The notes under the pieces: model-generated
Database searches by the model: none
Told to the model about the DNA's origin: nothing
Seen by the model: the letters and a program-made list of their open reading frames with translations, nothing else
Source of the DNA: Cylindrodendrum hubeiense
Lineage: Eukaryota > Ascomycota > Sordariomycetes > Hypocreales > Nectriaceae
DNA: 29,715 nucleotides
NCBI GenBank assembly: GCA_014621425.1
Contig: JAANBB010000470.1
Coordinates: forward strand, 1 to 29,715
Direction: 5' to 3'
Made by a program: the position numbers and the translations under genes
Shown here: positions 19,048-29,258 of the stretch, in pieces
How positions within the stretch are numbered: the stretch's first letter is position 1
Layout: each line of letters begins with the position of its first letter

Positions 19048-20136
19048 CTAGTTGCCTCTCAAGTCAATCTTGGGACATATGTCCTGGGCAATCGACACAA
19101 AGGCAGATGCCCTCTCACTAGTGGGTTCAGCCACCACGGTTGGCTTTCCCTTCTCAGCATCGTCCCCAATGTTGGGGTGTAGAGGGATGTCACCGAGGAA
19201 ATCGATCTCGTGCTCCCGACACATCTTCTCCACTCTCTCATTGGAACCGAACACGTGTGTCTCGCCGTGGCAATGAGGACACTGGAAGAGGGACATGTTT
19301 TGCACCAGGCCCAAGATGTTGACGTTGACGGCCTTGAACATGTTGATGCCCTTGACTGCATCCTTGGTCGCGAGCGTGTGAGGCGTTGTGACAATAACGG
19401 CGCCTTCCCAAGGGTTAGTGTATGTAAATGGACGTCGAGGCTGAACCCACCATCTAAGATGATCTGTTGTGTAATGGTTAGCTGCGTGTCGCCCGTGCCT
19501 GGAGGCAAGTCCAATACGAGGATGTCAAGGCCGCCCCATTCGACTTCGTGAAGTAGCTGCTGAATCGCCTTCATGACCATGGGTCCTCGCCAAACCACAG
19601 GAGCATTCTCGCCGACCAGATACCCCATCGACATTGTTTTAACTCCATAGTTTGTCAACGGAACCAACTGGTTGTCTATATAATATCAACATGGTGACGC
19701 GAAAGCATGTCCCAATACGACTTACTGGTAGATAATCTAGGTTCCCCTGACAGGTCGAATAGGGTGGGGATGGATGGACCGAAGATGTCAGTGTCTAGGA
19801 TACCCGTGCGATAGCCGAGTCGGGCAAATGCAAGAGATAAGTTGGCTGCTTCTTGTTAGTGCAGTCACACGTATGAATGGAATTGACCATTACCCGCTAC
19901 TGTGCTTTTTCCTACACCTCCTTTTGCTGACGACACGGCGATAATCTTCTCAACGCCTGTGATCTTGCGCCTCTGGATGCGTCGGGGCCAGCTGGGAGGC
20001 GTCCCTGAACGAGGAAGGCCCTGAGGATTGTCAGCCACAAGAGACAAACTTGAGAGAAAGAGTGAGTTCTGACCAGCGGATTCTCATGTTGAAGAGCCCG
20101 GAGGGCCTGGAAGAGGCGGGCCGAAGTTGAGCGCAT
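19048..20136 (-). CDS. IND1: Mitochondrial Fe-S protein Ind1 (NUBPL/Mrp family)
   Basis: Five exons: 20136-20074, 20020-19894, 19845-19726, 19675-19451 and 19403-19048, giving 296 aa. Introns are 53, 48, 50 and 47 nt. The first is phase 0 and the rest phase 1. The short Arg/Ser-containing N-terminus ([14 protein letters not shown]) is a likely mitochondrial presequence. It is followed by NPLGLPR, the P-loop KGGVGKST (54-61), the Walker B-like [25 protein letters not shown] and [17 protein letters not shown] pair (Cys 220 and 223) holds the bridging [4Fe-4S] cluster in a dimer. NUBPL/Ind1 inserts Fe-S clusters into respiratory complex I. The mitochondrial leader and NPLGLP separate it from cytosolic Nbp35/Cfd1. 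It is divergent from BFR2 with 380 bp between starts. Intron 2 ends in AAGCAG, a tandem acceptor. Confidence 0.95.
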
Positions 20137-20516
20137 CGTAGGGAGCACTGCGTTGCAGCCGATGCAGGACTACGAATGCGCGATGAGAGATTATATCTCA
20201 CTCTTTCAAGGTATAAAAGTGAGATGATTAGGAAATAAAAATCACCTAACTCTACAGCATCGAGAAGCGAATCCAATCGTGCTCGTTTGGCACAGGCGAA
20301 CCTGTTACTTGGGTTTGTGACGTTCCTTGTGGGGAGCCTGAGCTGGAGCCAGCGGACCGCCTGAAGCGCTGAGGCTCACTAATGCCTGTGCCACCTCACT
20401 GAGCTGCCACATTCTGCCATGCGCCACCGCCTAAAAGTTGACGGACCGAATCCAGAAAATTTCCAACGTGGGGGCTCTTGAGTGGTGCGAGTTTGCAACA
20501 AGCAACGACCGCAACA
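20137..20516. promoter_or_regulatory. Bidirectional promoter between IND1 and BFR2
   Basis: 380 bp between opposite start codons. It includes GGTATAAAAG (20210-20219, + orientation), which resembles a TATA element, though it is about 300 bp from the BFR2 start. Nothing else is distinctive. Confidence 0.45.
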
Positions 20517-22264
20517 ATGGCGAAATCAAAGAGTCGCGCGAAGCAGTTCGAAGAACTTGACGAGCACATTTCAAAGGGTATTTTATACTTGTCCACCCCG
20601 TAGGCTATGGCCATTCCTAATCAATTCGGTGTATAGACTACGACCCTGAAGCAAACGTCGAGGCGAGCGAGCAGGGCAGTGGAAGCGAAGCCAGCGACGA
20701 TGAGAATGCGGGCACAGAGCATTACGTTTCCGTGGGGAAAAGCCAGCTGAGGGAGAAGGAGGGTGTATCCCTCGGCCCCCAGTATCGTGGAGCCCGCGTT
20801 ACAAGAAAGGCTCTGGACCAAGAGAGCGACGACGAAGAGGCCGATGAAGACGAAGGCGATGAGGAATCGGGCGACGAAGATGAGTACGACGACCCCGAGA
20901 AGGCCAACCTGGAGCTCGATACCGCAGAGGCGAGCGACTCGGAGATTTCTAGCGACAACGCCCTGGGTGAGAGTGACGATGAGCGGTTGAAAGATTTTAC
21001 CTTTCGAGGTAGCTCGAAGCCTAAGAAGCCCCTGAAGTCGAAAAGTAGGGCTACTGCCGCAGACTACATGTCATCCTCTGACGAGGCGGGTGAGGGCGGT
21101 GCCGAGGTGGATGATGATGACATGAGCGGAGTCGAACTGGCCGAGGACGACGACGACGACGAGTCCGATGAGGACGATGACATGGACGATGGCCTGGATG
21201 CTCTTGTTAATGGCGGCGACTCGGATGAGGACTCTGATGAGGACCGCGACGAGAATGATGAAGATGAAGATGATGAGGAAGAGGAGGATGACGATGAGTC
21301 GGAAAGCGACGAGGGCGGCAAGAAGAAGGATCAAACCGCAAAGCCAGTCCTTGCGGCCTTGTCGAACCGAGCCGATGTCGAAAAGGGTCTTGCGATTCAG
21401 CAACAGAGGAAGCTCTATGATGGACTCCTCAACCTTCGAATTCGTCTACAGAAGGCGCTCATTGCTGCAAACACCTTTGATACCCTCGACGACAGCCCTG
21501 AGCCCGAGTCTGAGCCTTATGAGGCTGCAGAGGAGGCTGCCATTAAGCTCCTCAACACCATCAGCAGCCTGAAGGACAACTTTGGATCGTCGTCTCAGGC
21601 CGGTGACAAGCGGAAACGCGAGCTTGAAGTGTCAATGGCTACTCAGGATATCTGGAACCAGATGCAACACGAGGAAAAGCGCTCAATCAAGTTCAGAGAA
21701 GATCGACTGGAGAAGTGGGCTCGCAAGGTCCAGACCGTCAACGTTACGGCACCGGGCGCCCTGGGTTCAAGGAACAAGACGCTCATCAGCACCCTCCAGG
21801 AGCAGCTCGCCAACCCGGAGAACCGCCTGGCAAAGCGATCTCGCGTCCCGCGATCATGCGCCCCCGCGCAAGCTGCCAAGGGCATCGCAGAAGACAAAGA
21901 CATTTACGACGACGCCGACTTTTACCAGCTCCTTCTCAAGGAGCTTGTGGACCAGCGAACCGTGGAGAGCGCGTCCGCACAGGCAGGTGCCGTGCCGACG
22001 GTGATGATGATGGCCAACAAGGAGGCCAAGATGCGCAAAAATGTCGACCGCAAAGCCAGCAAGGGTCGCAAGATGCGCTTCACGGTGCACGAGAAGCTGC
22101 AGAACTTCATGGCCCCTGAGGATCGGCGGGCGTGGGAGCAGGAGGCCATTGATCGATTCTTTGGCACCTTGTTTGGACGCAAGATGGAGCTGAATGAGGA
22201 TGACAGCGACGATGACATGGAGGTGGATGCGGAGGAGGCGGGTCTCCGACTATTCAGAAACTAG
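20517..22264 (+). CDS. BFR2: Bfr2/AATF ribosome biogenesis factor
   Basis: Exons 20517-20577 and 20637-22264 give 562 aa. The 59-nt intron (GTATTT, CCTAATC, TAG) joins HISK to DYDPEANVEASEQ. The N-terminal part has the family motif EHYVSVGKSQLREKEGVSLG, then PQYRGARVTRKAL. A long Asp/Glu/Ser tract follows (roughly residues 75-215). The AATF central domain (VEKGLAIQQQRKLYDGLLNL) is followed by DIWNQMQHEEKRSIKFREDR. The C-terminal TRAUB domain reads RKNVDRKASKGRKMRFTVHE, then KLQNFM and FFGTLFGRK. Yeast Bfr2 is part of the small-subunit processome in the nucleolus and is needed for early 18S rRNA processing. Length is close to the yeast protein. The 3' end converges on the membrane-protein gene with only 42 bp between stops. 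Confidence 0.95.
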
Positions 22265-22306
22265 ATATTTGTACCAGATTGTACTGTGAAATAGACGTAA
22301 TCGGGA

Positions 22307-22723
22307 CTATTGGACATCCCCATGCAGCCACGTGCACAAGAACATGACGAGCAGTATTGAGTGAATAGCTAAATGTACCGCTGGTCCACCCAGTGTTTTT
22401 CCTGTCCCAGCTGCTTCCCCCCTCCCAATCTCACCGTCAGCGCGGTGATTTAGGCGGACGACGGCGCGATAACAGGGCCACAAGTGCCAGAAGGCCAGGG
22501 CGAGAGCGACTTGGCGGGCGATGCCGTCAAGGGGGCGACGGACGAAGATGAGGGCGATGAGGTTGGAGGCGAGGAGGAGACCGCCGAGCGATTGGATGAT
22601 GAGGCCGGCGGATGGAGGAAGCGGCGAGACGTGGGAGGAGGGGCGGAGGATGAATGTGATGGCGGCGGGAGTTTCGATGAGGATGTGGAGGAGGAAGGGA
22701 GTTGTAGAGAGAGAGAGGGGCAT
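22307..22723 (-). CDS. Small four-helix membrane protein, unknown function
   Basis: A single exon of 138 aa starting at ATG 22723 in the good context CTCAAAATGCC. Four hydrophobic segments are visible: PFLLHILIETPAAITFIL, AGLIIQSLGGLLLASNLIALIF, VALALAFWHLWPCYRAV and HLAIHSILLVMFLCTWLHG. A charged loop (HRADGEIGRGEAAG) lies between helices 3 and 4. The arrangement resembles small conserved fungal membrane proteins, but I do not recognise a named family. Its 3' end overlaps the likely 3' UTR of BFR2, so antisense interaction is possible. Confidence 0.75.
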   Translation of the reverse strand: MPLSLSTTPFLLHILIETPAAITFILRPSSHVSPLPPSAGLIIQSLGGLLLASNLIALIFVRRPLDGIARQVALALAFWHLWPCYRAVVRLNHRADGEIGRGEAAGTGKTLGGPAVHLAIHSILLVMFLCTWLHGDVQ

Positions 22724-23052
22724 TTTGAGATGAGTTTGGTGAGGTGTGAGGTGTGAAGTGTGAGGGTGAGGTGAGGATGGTGGAATTTGGTGGTGTTGAC
22801 GACGGTGCGGTGTGAAAATGTAAGATGAGAGAGAGGTTGGGGCATTGCATTTAGCGGTGGGTTTACATATTAGGATACGTGCTTATTCTATTACTGGAAC
22901 TGAGACGGGAGAATGAAGCCTTCCCATTCACTCACATAGATGTTGATAAATAATTGTGAATGAGGCTATGACGAGACTGCGATGGGGTTGCCACAGGCCA
23001 ATTTGTGTTGTCCATATCGAGGTTGGCTGAGTTGGAGGCGGCTCAAAGCGAA

Positions 23053-23116
23053 TATTGCACCTCAGGCGGATTGAACCGCTAGACCTGCACCTAGCCATCG
23101 TCCCACTAGCCTTAGG
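23053..23116 (-). pseudogene. Degenerate tRNA-like sequence
   Basis: On the minus strand GGTTCAATCC resembles a B-box but is one base short, so the T-loop has six bases inside a GCGG/CCGC stem. Upstream is a D-arm-like GGCTAGTGGGACGATGGC. Acceptor halves do not pair convincingly and no anticodon arm can be assigned. It is best read as a tRNA relic or chance resemblance. Confidence 0.25.
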
Positions 23117-23483
23117 ACAAGGCTCCGGCTCTATGAATTAACCCGACGGGGTAATGGTTTGTGCCATCGGAGGGATTGAATGTTTGTCCCTGGATTAATA
23201 CGCGGGATGACGTCGTAGATGGGAAGTTGGGGAGTCGCACCGGTTGCAGGTGTGGGCCGTCGGATCCGAATACGGCCCAGATGCCACGCATTCCCATGTG
23301 CATGTCTACGATGGCCTGGTGAATCGTTTTCTGGTTGATCCATCACACCTCAACGCATCGATTGATTCCCCCTCAGCGTCAGCATGGCGCACGCACCGTC
23401 ACCCCAGTTCGGGGTTAGCCCGACCTGCCCCAGGTCCTGAACCGGCAGTTGCAGTGAGATAAGGTCCCAGGTGTTCCAGTGGC

Positions 23484-23530
23484 GGCCCAGTGAATGGCCC
23501 AGTGAATAGCCCAGTGGCCCAGTGGCCCAA
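23484..23530. repeat. GGCCCAGTG(AAT) tandem repeat
   Basis: Two GGCCCAGTGAAT copies, then AGCCCAGT, GGCCCAGT and GGCCCAAT. The unit shrinks from 12 to 8 bp along the array. Confidence 0.8.
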
Positions 23531-23779
23531 TCGCAAGTACCAACAGTGATCTCGAGGCTGGACACCCTCTCCTCAGTGCTCGTCCACTAACGCGTTCGTA
23601 CTTTGAATCGCCCGCGCTCTGACTGGCCATGTCTTTACGCGTGTCGCACAATCGCCAGGAACCGTTTCACAGAATCACCATGCCGATGCGACGCAGCCTA
23701 GGCCCGGATCGAAACGCGATACGAGGCGTCATCAGGCGCTGTAAAGTTTTGCATCGACCGAGTTGCTCCGCATGCCGGG

Positions 23780-23850
23780 CCAGACCAGGTGCTGGCTGTA
23801 CGAGACCAGGCGCTGTACCAGACCAGGCTGTGCTACACTGGGCTGTGCTC
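23780..23850. repeat. AGACCAGG imperfect repeat
   Basis: Three copies beginning AGACCAGG(T/C) with GCTG or CTGTGCTAC tails, followed by a GGCTGTGCT echo. The copies are diverged and the spacing is uneven. Confidence 0.6.
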
Positions 23851-24512
23851 CTCTAACTTGCACCGTCTAGTCTGTGCGTCTAGCCTGCGCATCCATGTCT
23901 CCTCGGATCGCCAACACCCGGGACTCGTTACATCCTGGTGCCGCTGTGCCTCAAAGGGCGATGAGACATGGAGTCTAGACACGTTGAAAGCAGAACCCCA
24001 GCGAGCGGCCGCCAATGGTTAGGCGTAGCTTAGCTTTGTTTGGTGGCTCAAATCCTCCAACCCCGCGATGATGAGACATGGCGCGCCTTCTCCGTCCAGC
24101 CAGTATCTCTTACTTTTATCGCACGCGTGCACAACTTCTTCCATCAATCATACTCGGGAGTTGTTCCAAGTATTTCTTTGTCGTATTCCACCCCTTGAAC
24201 CGACTGCAGGGAGACCGCATTTCCTCATCTGCCCCGGCAAGCTCCATCGTCCTGGTTGGCTTAACTTTCACACCTGTTGTCAAGACGGCGTCATCGATTG
24301 ACCCCTCGAGCTGCACGTCGCCGGACATTGACACACAGGGACGCGCCCATTGAATCCCACTCAAGAACGCACACGAGAAACGTCTCCCAATCACTTGGAC
24401 ACCTTCAATTCCATCCGTCCTGCTTCTGTCAGCCTTGACTTGGCCGATATCGACGACCTCGCCTCATTCGAGCCATTGAGCGCTCTCCACGAAAAATAAA
24501 ACCCTAAACATC

Positions 24513-25992
24513 ATGACTGCTCCCAGCACATTTGGGGAGCTGGGTCTGTCCATCATCGGACTTGGTGCCGAATACCCGCCCTACTCCCTCGATGCGAGCT
24601 CAGTCAATACCCTCAGCGAGAGGTTCTACCCAGAAACACCAGCGTGAGCGTTCTTGACCGTCCGGTTATGACCATAGTGCTGATCAGCCATTGACGTGTC
24701 ACCCAGCATGAAAAAGGTCCTTACCATTAACCAGTTCACTGGTATTGACTTCCGCTCCTCCGTTGGCACACCCGATCACCCTCTCGTGAACCAGAAAAAT
24801 GCGCCCTCAATAGCCGAAATCCACCGTATGTTTCTCAACGACGGCGTTCCTCTGGCTGTCCAGGCAGCTCGCAAGGCCATTACCGAGGCCAAAATCGATC
24901 TTCGTCACATCACCCACATCGTCTCTACAACTTGTACGGATAGCGCAAACCCGGGCTTCGACCACTATGTGGCAAAAGGCCTCGGCATCACCCATCAGGT
25001 CGAGAAGGTGTTGCTGCACGGAGTTGGCTGTAGTGGCGGTTTGGCGGCTCTAAGGACAGGCGCGAACCTTGCTCTGGGACACAGGGCGAGAGGTCAGCCC
25101 GCTCGAGTACTGTGTGTGGCCCTCGAAGTCAGTACCATTATGGTGCGGAGTGAACTAGATAGCATCAACGAGCTTCAGGAAACAAGGATAGGCGCTTGTC
25201 TATTCTCGGACTGCGCAAGTGCGGTCGTGCTGAGCAATGGGATCGGAGAGCCTGCAGAGCCCATTTATGAACTGCTCGGATGGGACCACAGGGTAATACC
25301 TGACACGGAGGATGACCTGGGATTCGATGTTGATCCGCTTGGTGAGTGACCGCGGCAATACGCGCATGAAAATATGAGACTGACACTGCGCAGGCTGGAA
25401 GGTGGTGCTCTCTCCACGAGTCCCAAAGCTCACTGGAGCTTCTGTGGCCCCTGCCTTCAGTGACCTGAAGGCCTCACTCCCAAGTCTCCCTCCCAACTAT
25501 CAAAAGGCTGCCGACTTCGACTGGGCCATGCATCCAGGCGGTGCGACTATTCTCACGGGCGCCGAGCGAGCCATGGACATTTCCGCAGAACACATGCGAG
25601 CCAGCTACGACACGTACATGAACCACGGAAACTCCAGCTCAGCCACGATATACAGCGTCATGGACCGCCTACGTTCGAAGGAAATGGATGCTCTGGCACC
25701 TGACGGTCGGGTCCGCGAGTATATTGTCGGTTGCGCGTTCGGGCCGGGCATCACGGTCGAGATGTGTATGCTCAAGCGTAATATGAGCTATGGCATGCAA
25801 ATGAGCGGATTGCAAACACCACCTGAGACGGAAAGTGAGCCGAGCGAGACTGGCGAGACGAGTGACGTTGGAGATGGTGAGTGGGCCGCGGAGGAGAGCG
25901 GGGCCCCGGCCGGGAAGGATTCGGCGGGGGTGGAGCCGGACCGGGATGCGACCTTCGTGGCCGAGGCACTGGAGCATCTAGACCTAGATTAA
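24513..25992 (+). CDS. Type III polyketide synthase (chalcone-synthase fold)
   Basis: Exons 24513-24643, 24707-25341 and 25394-25992 give 454 aa. Introns are 63 nt (GTGAGC...CAG, phase 2) and 52 nt (GTGAGT...CAG, phase 1). The thiolase-fold triad is intact: Cys 152 in GVGCSGGLA, His 302 in WAMHPGG and Asn 335 in NHGNSSSATI. Also present are TCTDSANPGFDHYVAKGLG and the closing GCAFGPGITVEM. Such enzymes extend an acyl-CoA starter with malonyl-CoA and cyclise it without an acyl carrier protein. Fungal members make alkylresorcinols, pyrones or resorcylic acids. The product here is unknown. After about residue 395 comes an acidic, Pro/Ser/Glu-rich C-terminal extension (PPETESEPSETGETSDVG), longer than plant enzymes and seen in some fungal ones. 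No tailoring enzyme, transporter or regulator gene is visible beside it. Confidence 0.93.
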
Positions 25993-26856
25993 CAAGGCAA
26001 GATGACGGAGTTGATACGTTGTGTTGATAAACCACGTTGGTGGTGGACTGCAAGATAGACCGACGTTCCGGCGTAAATATTTCATAGAGCACAGCAAGAC
26101 TGTGGTAATAGAGCCCAGGATATAAAGTGGAGTGTGTAATCACTGCTCATTGCTGTTTATTGATTTTTGTGATGCCGAATTGGCCAGGTCAGGTACGATT
26201 TGAACAAGTAATGCCAGGATGGTAGGGTTGCGGCGCATGATTGATTTCGGTCATGGATGTCGAGAAGAAGAGGCGAGCGACATCCAGTTGAACCGGCTGT
26301 CGCGCCCAACTCGATAAATCAAAGCATCGAGCACGTGTGTGAATTCCCGGTAAGCCCGCCTGCGTTACCTGTCAAGAATAGACTCCAGCCGCAACGGCAC
26401 TAAGGAACTTGGCGAGCGGCATGTGGATGAGTTAAGGAAGTTGATTGTCGATCAATCAAGAATCTCGCGATAAATAACCCACCCTGACGCGCGGGGGAGA
26501 TGAGATATGATGATTCTGCAGGCTCAACTCTGGGTAACCTAAGCGAAGTGCACTACGGCACTGCAATCTTGTCAGCGGTTGGGTCGGCGTGCAGCATGCA
26601 GAGGGAGATTTGCGATGGCCGCTGACTTGGAGCTGACGAATGCCCTCCACCTACCGCAATCATCGGGCTACGGTGACCTCGCGACAATAGCCTGTCCCAC
26701 TTGGCCCTCTTTTGGCTTTTTTCACTTCGCATCCGTTTAAGAGCACCAGTCCCGGCCCAGGACCCTGGGATTGGAGACAAGCCTTGACGCCTCTGAGGCG
26801 CGTGCGATTCTTTAGCTTTCCCAGCTGTCAGACACGAGGGACGCTAGACACGGCCG

Positions 26857-26875
26857 ACCGCCGTTAAACGGCGGT
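26857..26875. promoter_or_regulatory. 19-bp CGG/CCG palindrome
   Basis: ACCGCCGTTAAACGGCGGT has perfect 9-bp arms around one central A. The inverted CCG...CGG triplets resemble sites of fungal Zn(II)2Cys6 regulators. It sits about 865 bp beyond the PKS stop, so its target gene is unclear. Confidence 0.4.
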
Positions 26876-28462
26876 GGTGTGTTTCGCAACGAGACCTTTT
26901 GGGGAAAGTGTAAGTGTCGAGCAAAAGCAACGAAAGGGCGCGCCTCGTTGTCGAGATTGCCGCCAAGAGGGACGGCATGTTCAGCCTTGCGAGTGCGCCC
27001 CTGACCTTTTGAAGAAGGCTGTGGAACTCGCACCATTTTGCCGCAAGCGAGACGGCGCAAACGTCATCTGAGTAAATGGGGCGGTAAATTGGTGGGGTGG
27101 GATCTACGTGTTTCAACGGACGACAAGGGGATTTTGGGAAGTAGTCTCGCGAAGTGTTTCGGAGGGCCGGGGAGGGACAGGAAACAGCAGTAGGTCATTG
27201 GCTCCGGGGTGGTGTTGACTGTGATGCGAGGCGCCGAGGTGACGGAGCCGGGGAGACGGGCATAAGGTGAATGTGAAGCAAAGTTCCTCGGGGATTAGGA
27301 TAGTGGAACACGGGCAGAGCAAATGCCGACCTCATTATAACTTGAGCGCTGTCAAGTTGCTTGGTTACCAAGCGGATGGAGAGGATGGGCATTGGCCTCG
27401 TGGCACCAGCAGGGGGGTTGTCGAACACCATGCTCCGCCTCCGCGTCGTGGTTGACGTGCGACAAAAGAAACGAGTCACAGAGCAAAAGAAAACATGTGC
27501 AGTTGAAGGCACGGTTGATTCATGATGCTGCATGGGAGCCAGGGCTGCTGGAGGGCGCAAGTGGATATGTCGACGGGGACGCTGAACGCTACCCGGAGCC
27601 GACGAGACGAACAGGCCAATGGAATCGCGGCATGGAGCGAGCTGGCGTCCCGAAGGAGAAACTCGTCTAAACCCGCGCCCTGTAGTTTGCGGTTGGCAGG
27701 GCCATTACCCCACCGGCCGTCCCGGAGATGGATGCTACTGCGTAGTAGATGAGCTGTGAGCGCGCTGGCAGGATTCATGACACGAGGGTAGTGAGTAGTG
27801 GCAGCTGAGTTTCCGGCAAGCCTACCTAGGCATCGAAGCTTCAGTCCAGATCTGGAGTGCCATCGGAGATGGATCCTGGGAGTTGGACTCATCCCAGCTG
27901 ACGCATGCACGGCGCGCGGAGCGGTTCTTGGACACCCCGGCCGACGATGGGTGGACCTACCGCCGCGATGTGGGTATTGAGTAGAAGCGTCGGCATCTTC
28001 CACGCAACGGCAAACTAGACTCATGGACTCGGCGTCGCGACGCGAGACGGCAGGAAATACAGGCAGGAGCAAAAGCCCCTAGCTCGGTAATCAGGCCCTC
28101 TTCTAGGCCACGGGGACCACCTGGGAACCCACGCGTAGGGTGCGGTTCCGCGGGTCCCGGATGAGGCTATCGCACCCGGTTGACATCATGGTGGATGGCA
28201 TCAAGACCCGAGAACCAACGGCGCTTCCTTGCTTGAGGCAACGGGAGCGATGTGGGCGTCGACTCCCGGCGATTACCCCCAGCTGGTCGGGGGCAGAGGA
28301 GACATGTGCTGGGGAAGGAGATGAGAGTGTCTCTGGTTCGAGGGCGACGAAGCCGCGAGACACACAGAGGGAGAGCTAGGTTTCTCATCGACGGCACAGG
28401 TTTTCTCGGGTTGTTTAAGTTAAAGCCCGTCTCCATCCCACGCCGCGCCCCCCAGTACGTGT

Positions 28463-28505
28463 CCCCCCCCCCATACCCATACCCATACACATACCTATAC
28501 CTATC
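28463..28505. repeat. Poly-C and CCCATA microsatellite
   Basis: Ten C residues followed by CCCATA units that decay into ACATACCTATAC. The tract is a typical slippage-prone microsatellite. Confidence 0.85.
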
Positions 28506-28752
28506 CAGGCCCTATATCCATCGCTCCGGATTCCGCACATGTGCGGGCTTGCAAAATAAACCGTACGGTACGGAACGTGCGCGAGAGGGAAGTGACACCC
28601 AAGACCGGTCTGGACGAGTAACCTCGCCCGAACACAATCCGGGGATTCCGCCTTTGACAGATCTACTACGTTGCCTGACCTAACCGCTCCTGTACCGCAT
28701 ACGCCCGCTGAAGGTTGGGGAAGATCCAAATCTGGACTGTTCGGAAGACGAC

Positions 28753-28785
28753 CAACAACGGCCAACGACGGCCAACGACGACGGG
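28753..28785. repeat. GGCCAACGAC short tandem repeat
   Basis: About three imperfect 10-bp units (ACCAACAACG, GCCAACGACG, GCCAACGACG). Confidence 0.65.
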
Positions 28786-29258
28786 TGTACCTGGAAGAAA
28801 GCGCGCAAAAGGGCCGAGTTGGCGGACCCGAACCTATCACTTTTCACCTCCCCCAGCAACGACCACCAGAGGCGTATCGAACAAGACGTCAATCGGCATC
28901 ACCATCGCCATCGCGGAACGCATCTCATCCTTGGCCCATCTGCCGCATCTGGCCGCATACCCGCCGGCGGCATCACTCGGCTCTAGCCAGTGACCTGGTC
29001 GTGGTTATTGTTGGTTGCGCACTCATTCGCCGGCAGATGCGAAGCAGGGTGGAGAGAAGCCCAGCAAACCGCGCCTGAAGGCACACGCAGCGGCTCAAGG
29101 CAAAACGGCTCGCGGCACACACGCAACCACGGAACGCCCACACCAGGGAAACGGAACCCCCGGACTAACCCAGTCCTTGCTCTGGGCTCCCGCTGCCGCA
29201 TCCCAGCTCGGCCCAAGAGGTTAACGTTTCGCGGTGCAGCACCTCGGCCGGCAGGTAG

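Larger units (their letters stand above)
22724..24512. other. Spacer with short repeats, upstream of the type III PKS
   Basis: 1.8 kb with no supported gene. The left end is the CT-rich leader of the membrane-protein gene on the minus strand. It holds a degenerate tRNA-like stretch (23053-23116), a GGCCCAGTGAAT repeat (23484-23530) and an AGACCAGG repeat (23780-23850). The right end is a C/A-rich leader before the PKS ATG. Confidence 0.5.
25993..29258. other. 3.3-kb gene-free tract downstream of the PKS
   Basis: Many short frames occur on both strands, but none has family motifs, a plausible exon chain or convincing composition. Noted inside: an odd palindrome at 26857-26875, a poly-C plus CCCATA repeat at 28463-28505, and a GGCCAACGAC repeat at about 28753-28785. 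The right part probably contains the promoter, leader or early exons of the gene that is coding by 29259. Confidence 0.5.

Noticed and set aside
21064..21403. Ser-only and Ile/Val-rich minus frames inside BFR2
   Set aside because: They are direct complements of the Asp/Glu/Ser acidic tract.
27476..28072. 198-aa minus frame in the gene-free tract
   Set aside because: Arg/Ser/Ala-rich with no recognisable motif and matched by plus-strand frames over the same span; not enough to call a gene.
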